Part shown: positions 6,470-11,717 of the stretch, piece after piece
Layout of the letters: the number at the start of each line of letters is the position of its first letter
Numbering within the stretch: position 1 is the stretch's first letter
From: Planctomycetota bacterium
GTDB lineage: Bacteria; Planctomycetota; PUPC01; DSUN01
Direction of reading: 5' to 3'
Assembly (NCBI GenBank): GCA_016872875.1
Contig: VGYW01000160.1
Location: 1-17,355 of the forward strand
Length of the DNA: 17,355 bases
The notes under the pieces: model-generated
What the model was told of the DNA's origin: nothing
The model's database searches: none
The model's input: only the letters and a program-made list of their open reading frames with translations
Position numbers and translations under genes: made by a program

Positions 6470-7885
6470 ATGGGCCGGAACTCGACGTGTGGGTGCGCGA
6501 TGGGGCTGAGCAGGCGGAGGTTCCTGGCGGGTGCGGGGGCCGCGGCCGCCGGCGCGGGGCTGGGCGTGCTCGACTTCGCCTCGTCGCTCTTCGCGCAGGA
6601 GGCCAAGCCCGCGGGGAAGCCCGTGGTCAGGGTCGTCTACGTCCGACCGGAGAAGGAGCCGATCGTTAGCTGGCCGGGCGGGAACTGCGACGTGCCGGCA
6701 CAGCAGGCGCTCTTCACGAAGACCCTTCAGGACGCGGCGAAGGCGCTCGACATCGAGCTCCAGGTGCGGGATGCGCCGCTCTACAAGCCCGAGGAGGTCG
6801 CGGCGCTGCTCGAAGAGCTGAAGAAGTCGCCGCCCGACGGCTTGCTCGTGGGCGCGATGAGCCTCTTCCTCTGGCAGCCGGTCAACGACATCGTGGCGAA
6901 GCGCGGCGACGTGCCCACCATCGTCTACAGCCACGTCAGTGGCTTCACAAGCCACCTCCAGCTCGCCCGCAACATGCCCAAGACCTATGTGGGCGCGACC
7001 CAGGACATCGGCTGGCTCGCCTTCGCCCTCCGCATGTTCCACACCACCTGGCGAATGAAGAACACCCGCATCCTCGTGCTCCACGGTGCCGGCCCAGACA
7101 CCACGCTGAAGGCCTGGGGCACCACGCTCCATCCGATCGCCAAGGCGCGCTTCGCCGAAGAGCTCAAGAAGGTAGAGGAGAGCGACGAGGTGCGGGCCAT
7201 CGCCGACTTCTACGCGAAGAACGCCGACAAGGTGGTGGAGCCGACGAAGGAGGAAATCCTCACCGCCGCCCGGAACTACATCACCTGCCGCCGCCTCATG
7301 GAGGCCGAGAAGTGCCAGGCAGTCTCCATTGACTGCCTGGGCTGGAAGGACCCCGTGTGCCTGGCCTTCTCGCGGCTCCTCGACGAGGGGATTCCCGCCG
7401 TGTGCGAGTGCGACCACAACGCGGCGATCGGCGAGCTGCTGACGATTTCGCTCTTCAACCGCGGCGGCTTCATCCAGGACCCCTCGCCGAACACGGTGAA
7501 CAACACGCTGATCGGCGCCCACTGCACCTCGCCGCTGAAGCTGGAGGGGATAGACAAGGACTACCGCGCCCCCTACATGCTCCGCAGCTACCACACGCGC
7601 ACCGGCTGCTCGGTGCAGGCGCTCTGGCCCGTCGGCAAAGAGGTCACGGTCCTCCACGCCAACGCCGGCTCGCCATCGTTTTTCGTCGGCACGGGGCGCG
7701 TCCGCTCGAACATCGCCCAGCCGCCCACCGGCTGCTGCCGCACATCCGTGGAGCTGGATATGGACCGCTGCAACGACAGTCGCGACGTGAAGGGCTTCCA
7801 CCAGCTCTTCATCCTGGGCAACCTCGAGCGCATGTTCCGGGCCTACGCGCAGCTCGCCGGCCTCCAGGCCGCACCGATCGCTTGA
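6470..7885 (+). CDS. Tat-exported L-fucose/L-arabinose isomerase-fold protein
   Basis: The protein has 471 residues. ATG 6470 is preceded by AGGAGA at 6457-6462, and the protein begins with a twin-arginine signal, SRRRFLAGAG (residues 14-23), followed by an Ala/Gly-rich core ending near FAQEA. Starts further upstream would push the Tat motif deep into the chain and are rejected. The mature part resembles the sugar-isomerase fold of the FucI/AraA group. It has an N-terminal alpha/beta region (VVRVVYVRPEKEP) and a C-terminal region with AVCECDHNAAIGELL (C312, E313, D315, H316) and AHCTSPLKLEG (H351, C352). Such acidic and His residues bind the metal in true isomerases, but I cannot show that the active site is intact. 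Isomerases of this fold normally act in the cytoplasm, so an exported version may bind or sense sugars or act in the periplasm. The fold is assigned from motifs, and function is unproven. Confidence 0.72.
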   Translation: MGRNSTCGCAMGLSRRRFLAGAGAAAAGAGLGVLDFASSLFAQEAKPAGKPVVRVVYVRPEKEPIVSWPGGNCDVPAQQALFTKTLQDAAKALDIELQVRDAPLYKPEEVAALLEELKKSPPDGLLVGAMSLFLWQPVNDIVAKRGDVPTIVYSHVSGFTSHLQLARNMPKTYVGATQDIGWLAFALRMFHTTWRMKNTRILVLHGAGPDTTLKAWGTTLHPIAKARFAEELKKVEESDEVRAIADFYAKNADKVVEPTKEEILTAARNYITCRRLMEAEKCQAVSIDCLGWKDPVCLAFSRLLDEGIPAVCECDHNAAIGELLTISLFNRGGFIQDPSPNTVNNTLIGAHCTSPLKLEGIDKDYRAPYMLRSYHTRTGCSVQALWPVGKEVTVLHANAGSPSFFVGTGRVRSNIAQPPTGCCRTSVELDMDRCNDSRDVKGFHQLFILGNLERMFRAYAQLAGLQAAPIA

Positions 7886-7910
7886 CGCTGGGGGCGATTG
7901 GAGCAACCAG

Positions 7911-7979
7911 AGGGGATGGTTGCATGAATGGATGAATGGATGACTGCCTGACACCCATCCACCCATCCATTCATCCCCT
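7911..7979. terminator. Bidirectional hairpin with tandem-repeat arms between convergent genes
   Basis: The left arm (about 7911-7941) contains AGGGGATG and tandem GAATGGAT units. The right arm (about 7953-7979) contains the complementary CCATCCATTC and CATCCCCT. The outer 8 bp (7911-7918 and 7972-7979) pair perfectly. The structure starts 26 bases after the isomerase-fold stop codon and abuts the stop codon of the convergent propeller gene. A shared terminator or 3'-end stabiliser is therefore likely, though there is no clear U-tract. Confidence 0.6.
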
Positions 7980-9233
7980 CTACCGCGCCTTCACGTCGTA
8001 GGCGAAGAGGGTGTCGGAGTGTCGAAGGTAGAGGCGTCCGCCGCAGACGACCGGGTGCGCCCAGAAGGGGCCAGGGCCGCCTCGCGGCAGCTTGAACTGG
8101 CTGACGACGAGCCGCCGCGACGGGTCGGGCTTGATCAGCACCACAGTTCCGCGTTCGTCCATCGCGTAGATCATGCCGTCGGCGAAGGTCACTGAGCCGC
8201 CTGCCCCGGTCGCCTCCGAGTGCATCTCCTTGCCGGTCTGGAACTCCAGGCAGTCCCAGCGCGGCTTGTAGTTGCCGTGGCAGAAGCCGTAGAGGCGGCC
8301 CTCGTGGAGCACCACGCCGCCGTGGTGGCTGTCGAGCTTCTCCGAGCGCCAGACGAGCTCGACGGAGCACTTCTTCCCCTCGACGTTGAGCCTCAGGAGC
8401 CGGCAGCCGCGCGCGTGGGCGGTCGAGAAGAAGATGTGGCCGTCCTGGTAGAGCGGCAGGAAGATGCTCTCGTCGAAGGGCGTGGTGTGCTCGAACTTCC
8501 AGAGGAACTCGCCCGTGTCGGCATTCACGCCCACGAGGGCCTTTGCCATGAGCGCGACGACAAGCCGCAGCCCCTTGTGCTCGACGACGATGGGAGATGA
8601 GTAGCCCGGCTTCTCCCCGATCCCCTTTGCGGTCCAGACCGTTTCGCCGGTGAGCTTGTTGAGGGCCACGATGCCCACCTCCTCGCCGCCTGGCACGCAG
8701 ATGAGGCGGTCGCCGTCAATGAGGAGCGATTCGGCGAGGCCCCAGGTGATGTTCCGCCCGCCAAACTTCTTGAGGATGTTGAGCGCCCAGATGAGCCTGC
8801 CGGTCTTGGCGTCGAGGCAGGCCACGTCGCCCTCGGCGTTCTCGTGGTAGAGTCGCCCCCCGTCAATCGTCGGGGTCGAGCGGGTGCCGGGGTGCTCGCG
8901 CGTGTAGGCCGGGCCGTTCTTCGCGGTCCACGCCACCTTGCCGTCAAGGTCGAAGGCGGTGATGAGCGTGTCGGGGCCGACGTTGCCCGTGATGTAGACC
9001 AGGCCGCCGGCCACGGCGACGCACGAGAAGCCGTGGCCGATGCCCTTGGCGGTCCAGAGGAGCTTCGGGCCACCCTCGGGCCACTCCTTGAGCAGGCCGG
9101 CCTCGTCCGACTTGTTGTCGCGCCTCGGCCCGTGGAACTGCGGCCAGTCGGCACCCGCCGCCTGCCCGGCCAGGACTGCGAGAAGCGGGAGCACCAGCGC
9201 CCGCCGGCAATGACTGAGGGGATGACAGAACAC
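7980..9233 (-). CDS. Secreted PQQ-like beta-propeller repeat protein
   Basis: The protein has 417 residues. The start is a GTG at 9233 with AGGAGG six bases upstream. It gives a compact signal peptide (RRALVLPLLAVLAGQAAGA, cleavage about residue 28) followed by DWPQFHGP, the usual opening of secreted planctomycete propeller proteins. An ATG at 9299 is less likely because it overlaps the -35 box of the promoter at 9271-9299. Propeller blades show the A-x-D-x-x-T-G-x-x-x-W type repeat, for example CLDAKTGRLIW, ALNKLTGETVW and GVNADTGEFLW. Such proteins are related in fold to BamB and quinoprotein dehydrogenases. The residues needed to bind PQQ cannot be identified, so a structural or binding role is as likely as an enzymatic one. 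Its partner is unknown. Confidence 0.85.
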   Translation of the reverse strand: MFCHPLSHCRRALVLPLLAVLAGQAAGADWPQFHGPRRDNKSDEAGLLKEWPEGGPKLLWTAKGIGHGFSCVAVAGGLVYITGNVGPDTLITAFDLDGKVAWTAKNGPAYTREHPGTRSTPTIDGGRLYHENAEGDVACLDAKTGRLIWALNILKKFGGRNITWGLAESLLIDGDRLICVPGGEEVGIVALNKLTGETVWTAKGIGEKPGYSSPIVVEHKGLRLVVALMAKALVGVNADTGEFLWKFEHTTPFDESIFLPLYQDGHIFFSTAHARGCRLLRLNVEGKKCSVELVWRSEKLDSHHGGVVLHEGRLYGFCHGNYKPRWDCLEFQTGKEMHSEATGAGGSVTFADGMIYAMDERGTVVLIKPDPSRRLVVSQFKLPRGGPGPFWAHPVVCGGRLYLRHSDTLFAYDVKAR

Positions 9234-9270
9234 GAGCTGCCTCCTGCGTAAAGCCCATCGCGCAGGCGGC

Positions 9271-9299
9271 AGTGTAACCCACACTCGCCCAAAACGCAA
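9271..9299 (-). promoter_or_regulatory. Promoter of the PQQ-propeller gene
   Basis: On the minus strand, TTGCGT (complement of 9294-9299), a 17-nt spacer and TACACT (complement of 9271-9276) match the sigma70 layout. The -10 box is identical to that at 373-378. Transcription would begin near 9264, about 30 nt before the GTG start at 9233. This argues against translation from the ATG at 9299. Confidence 0.55.
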
Positions 9300-9373
9300 G
9301 AGGGGCTACGGGTGTGGGCGGGAGTTGTAGGCAGCGCGGGGACCTTCTGAAGCCTGAAAGGCTGACATGGGAC

Positions 9374-9657
9374 AGCCCAGGGCAATGCCCTGATCTTCGC
9401 CCACAACTTCGCAGGTGGCACCCCTCTGCCCCTCTGCCCGCTCCGCGGGAATGCAAAGCGGTGACTTCGTCACCGCACTCCATAATCCTCCCCCGAACGA
9501 AGCAGGAGGAGTGTGGAGTGCGGCATCGGAGATGCCGCTTTGCGTCCCAGCGGAGCGGTCGAAGAGGAAGAGAGCTCAGTCCCGGGCGCCGGCCATCGAG
9601 ATGTGGGCAAAGATCAGGGCGTTGCCCTGGGCTATCCCATACGAGCCCTTCGGGCTC
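9374..9657. repeat. Repeat field: CAAAGATCAGGGC element copies and a nested cruciform
   Basis: No gene is seen between 9300 and 9699. An element containing GGGCAAAGATCAGGGC and GCCCTGGG lies at 9598-9633 and, inverted and slightly diverged, at 9374-9405. A further copy is at 105-139. Between the two local copies lies a nested palindrome: outer arms GCAAAGCGG/CCGCTTTGC (9453-9461 and 9535-9543) and inner arms CCGCACTCC/GGAGTGCGG (9473-9481 and 9515-9523). Each side also forms its own hairpin. A further palindrome, GAGCCC-TTC-GGGCTC, sits at 9643-9657, downstream of the lipoprotein stop, and could be the base of a terminator for it. Confidence 0.8.
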
Positions 9658-9699
9658 CAGGCAAAGCCCACTCACCTGTAGCCTAGGCTCGCACCCTGG

Positions 9700-10644
9700 C
9701 TACGGCACAAGCTGTTCGATGGTGAACTTCGGCTTGGGCGGCGCGGCCGCTGCGGCCAGTTCGGCCTTCTTCGCGGCAATGTCGCGCGCCAGGGCCAGGG
9801 CCGCCTCGCTCGGCGGGGCGGGCGGCCCCACGAACGCGGCCGCTTCCTCCTTCTTCCCCTCCCTCTCCCTCTCCCTCTCCCCTCGGGAGAGGGCGGGGGC
9901 GAGGGGCGCGTGGCTGGGCGCGGCGCTCGCTTCCGTGGCCCTCACCCTACCCTCTCCCAGAGGGAGAGGGCCGGGTGATGTCGGGAGAGGGCCTGCTGAT
10001 GTTGGCGGAGGGCCGGCTGGCGCCGGCGCAGCCGCTGCCAGAACGGGAGCCTTGGGGGCCGTGGGGGGCGGAGAGGCCCTCCTCTCAGCGTCCGCCTTCG
10101 CCAGCCGCACGTCCACCGCCTGGTTGCGGTCGCCGAAGGGCACCCACCCGAACCAGCCGCAGAAGAAGTCGGCCATCTTATAGTAGTTCAGGTTCCACAT
10201 CACGCCGACGAAGCCGAGGTGGAGGTAGTGGAGGCAGGCCGGGCGGTAGCTCAGCTTGCCGTCCCTTGCGCCTTGCGCGATGCCCACCACGCCGGCCTTG
10301 TGCTTCTCGACCGTCGCCGTGTCGTCTTTCGCCGAGCCCTTCCAACTGTTCTCCTCGCTGCCCCAGAGGAGGAGGCCGCTGTTGTTCTGGTGGTGCTCGC
10401 CGGCGCCCAGCTTGCCGCCCCCGATGCCCACGAACGTGCCGTCAACCTTGCTGTAGCCCAGCGGCGTCACCATCGGGCAGTTGGCGTAGAGCCCGAACTG
10501 CGGCTTCTTGGAGAACGTGAAGCCGAGGTCGAACATCTGCTTGGCGTCGGTCCCGCGGTTCCGCAGATACGTGCAGCCCGGCGCCAAAGCAAGGGCGAGC
10601 GCGGCAACCGCCAGTCTCCCCCCGTGCATGGAGCACCTTCGCAT
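9700..10644 (-). CDS. Lipoprotein of unknown function with repeat-derived C-terminal insert
   Basis: The protein has 314 residues. ATG 10644 has GGAGG six bases upstream and gives a short n-region, a hydrophobic core (LAVAALALALAPGC) and a lipobox cysteine at C24, so it should be a membrane-anchored lipoprotein. An upstream ATG at 10704 would add 20 residues before the signal and lacks such a ribosome site. The conserved-looking body (25-180) is rich in Gly and aromatics (for example MFDLGFTFSKKPQFGLYANC and NLNYYKMADFFCGWFGW), and I do not recognise its family. Residues 190-300 are low-complexity Pro/Ala. Within them, PLPLGEGRVRA (226-236) and LAPALSRGERERERE (247-261) translate a DNA palindromic repeat. 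A final segment (KFTIEQLVP) closes the chain. Its own promoter lies at 10726-10753. Confidence 0.75.
   Translation of the reverse strand: MRRCSMHGGRLAVAALALALAPGCTYLRNRGTDAKQMFDLGFTFSKKPQFGLYANCPMVTPLGYSKVDGTFVGIGGGKLGAGEHHQNNSGLLLWGSEENSWKGSAKDDTATVEKHKAGVVGIAQGARDGKLSYRPACLHYLHLGFVGVMWNLNYYKMADFFCGWFGWVPFGDRNQAVDVRLAKADAERRASPPPTAPKAPVLAAAAPAPAGPPPTSAGPLPTSPGPLPLGEGRVRATEASAAPSHAPLAPALSRGEREREREGKKEEAAAFVGPPAPPSEAALALARDIAAKKAELAAAAAPPKPKFTIEQLVP
9856..9976. repeat. CCCTCTCCC/GGGAGAGGG palindromic repeat inside a coding region
   Basis: CT-rich runs of CTCCCT and CTCGGGAGAGGG (about 9856-9890) and CCCTCTCCCAGAGGGAGAGGG-type sequence (about 9951-9970) form the two halves of a dispersed palindromic repeat of a kind common between genes in many GC-rich bacteria. 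Here it lies inside the lipoprotein gene and stays in frame, giving the PLPLGEG...LSRGERERE peptide typical when such repeats are translated. Confidence 0.75.
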
Positions 10645-10725
10645 GGCCGACCTCCAAGAAAGCCGTCCCGCTCCTGGGAACCCAACCCGCGGCGGGTTGT
10701 ACACGGGGATTTACGGGGATGCACG

Positions 10726-10753
10726 ATTATAGCACTAATGTAACGGAAAGCAA
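10726..10753 (-). promoter_or_regulatory. Promoter of the lipoprotein gene
   Basis: On the minus strand TTGCTT (complement of 10748-10753), a 16-nt spacer and a perfect TATAAT (complement of 10726-10731) form a sigma70-type promoter. The predicted start is near 10719, about 75 nt before the ATG at 10644. Confidence 0.65.
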
Positions 10754-10818
10754 GGGAAGATTTCGCGATGAGCATGACTTCTGGTATCGGCGCAGGCCCC
10801 CCGTTCGCTTTCTCGTGC

Positions 10819-10906
10819 TCGTCGTCGCCCTCGTCGTCGTCGTCGAATCTCTGGCTTTTTCCCCATCCGTGTTCGACGACGAGGACGACGACGACAACGA
10901 CGACGA
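10819..10906. repeat. Hairpin with trinucleotide (CGT/ACG) arms, copy 1
   Basis: The left arm (10819-10847) is TCG/TCC repeats ending in GTCGAA. The right arm (10872-10906) starts TTCGACGACGAGGACGACG and continues as ACG units. The arms pair imperfectly around a 24-nt loop containing CTTTTTCCCC. It lies between divergent promoters (10726-10753 minus and 11007-11035 plus), so it cannot end either transcript. The right arm shares an identical core of about 24 bp with copy 2 at 11575-11602. Reading frames through it are just poly-Ser, poly-Asp or poly-Arg and are not genes. Confidence 0.8.
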
Positions 10907-10973
10907 TTCCCACGCGCGGGCAGCGCCAAGATGGGGAGTCATGCTCTTCCGCGATTCTGTACGAGTTCATCCT

Positions 10974-10997
10974 CCCTCCTCCCTCGTCCCTCGCCCC
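10974..10997 (-). other. Possible G-quadruplex motif upstream of a promoter
   Basis: The plus strand has four C-runs of three or more (10974-10976, 10981-10983, 10988-10990, 10994-10997) separated by 3-4 nt. The minus strand therefore fits the G3-N1-7 fourfold rule. It ends ten bases before the -35 box at 11007. Confidence 0.45.
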
Positions 10998-11006
10998 TCG
11001 ACTCCC

Positions 11007-11035
11007 TTGACATTCTCCCCCCTTCGGGGTATGGT
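11007..11035 (+). promoter_or_regulatory. Promoter of the small membrane-anchored protein gene
   Basis: A perfect TTGACA (11007-11012), a 17-nt spacer and TATGGT (11030-11035, 4 of 6 consensus) give a good sigma70-type promoter. The leader of about 65 nt contains a 7-bp hairpin with a CGAA tetraloop (11048-11065) before AGGAG at 11097-11101. Confidence 0.65.
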
Positions 11036-11108
11036 AAGGCTTGAGAGGCGGGGCCGAAGCCCCGCGCGTGTTCGAGGAACTCGGGGGCATCCTGAAAGGA
11101 GCAGCGAG

Positions 11109-11450
11109 ATGTCGGGCAAGACGCAGTTCTGGTTGGGGTCGCTCATGCTGGCGCTCGCCGTGGGCATCCTGGTCGGCGGGCTCCTCTATCCGAGGCCGAC
11201 CTACAGCCAGGACGTCGGCGAGGGGCGGACGGGCAACTTCGCACTCGTCGCCAGCAACCTCGGGGGCACGAGGCCGAAGTCGCAGATCGTCTACGTGATA
11301 GACGACCGCAACGAGGCGCTCTACGTCCTTGAGACCAGCGCCCTACGCGGCAACGAGCCGGAGCCACGTGGCTTCTTCGACCTGCGCGACATGAGCACCG
11401 GCCTCCAGAAGTCGCGCGCCGCCAGGGACAAGCGGACCGGGACGAAGTAG
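11109..11450 (+). CDS. Small membrane-anchored protein of unknown function
   Basis: The protein has 113 residues. ATG 11109 follows AGGAG (11097-11101) with a 7-nt gap and a matched promoter. The frame is open further upstream, but only through the trinucleotide hairpin and the promoter, so the longer version is rejected. A single membrane helix or uncleaved signal (FWLGSLMLALAVGILVGGLL, residues 7-26) is followed by YPRPTYSQ and a periplasmic domain containing SQIVYVIDDRNEALYVLE (68-85), which looks like one beta-propeller blade or hairpin motif. It resembles short planctomycete proteins in which a similar V-L-D-x-R strand follows an N-terminal anchor. No function is known to me. It stands alone between two trinucleotide hairpins and points toward the MurJ-like gene. 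Confidence 0.75.
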   Translation: MSGKTQFWLGSLMLALAVGILVGGLLYPRPTYSQDVGEGRTGNFALVASNLGGTRPKSQIVYVIDDRNEALYVLETSALRGNEPEPRGFFDLRDMSTGLQKSRAARDKRTGTK

Positions 11451-11509
11451 CCGCTGACCTCCTCCCGCGACTCCGGCCCCTGATTCCGGGGGCTGCCCGC
11501 AGGCGTCCT

Positions 11510-11613
11510 CTCGCGCTCGTCGTCGTCCTCGTCGTTGTCGTCGACTCCGATGGTTCTCGGTCCCATCAAGGGATTCGACGACGAGGACGACGACGACGAC
11601 GATGCGCGGCGAG
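11510..11613. repeat. Hairpin with trinucleotide (CGT/ACG) arms, copy 2
   Basis: Arms 11517-11544 and 11575-11602 pair at 25 of 28 positions around a 30-nt loop. The stem is extended by CTCGCGC (11510-11516) against GCGCGGCGAG (11604-11613). It lies 60 bases after the stop of the small membrane protein gene and ends one base before the -35 box of the next promoter (11615). It might end the upstream transcript, although no U-tract follows. Confidence 0.8.
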
Positions 11614-11614
11614 C

Positions 11615-11643
11615 TTGACTCGTCTCGGTGCCGGCCCTATAAT
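11615..11643 (+). promoter_or_regulatory. Strong promoter of the MurJ-like fusion gene
   Basis: TTGACT (11615-11620), a 17-nt spacer and a perfect TATAAT (11638-11643) form the closest match to the sigma70 consensus in the window. The start site would be near 11650, leaving about 68 nt before the GTG at 11718. Confidence 0.75.
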
Positions 11644-11717
11644 GCCGCGGGCTGCGATGTGCGTGTGGGGTCCGTTTCGTATCCCTGCCCAGGCGTCCCA
11701 AGGGGCCGGAGTCGCCA

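Noticed and set aside
6359..7966. A 535-codon minus-strand reading frame opposite the isomerase-fold gene
   Set aside because: It has low-complexity V/H/E/R composition and no start signal. The plus strand has a Tat signal and a ribosome site.
9234..9299. Longer N-terminus of the propeller protein from ATG 9299
   Set aside because: It would place 22 extra residues before a good signal peptide and overlaps a likely promoter. GTG 9233 has AGGAGG at ideal spacing.
10719..11108. Upstream extension of the small membrane-protein gene through the trinucleotide hairpin
   Set aside because: The frame is open, but it crosses the promoter at 11007-11035, and the ribosome site and membrane anchor fit the ATG at 11109.
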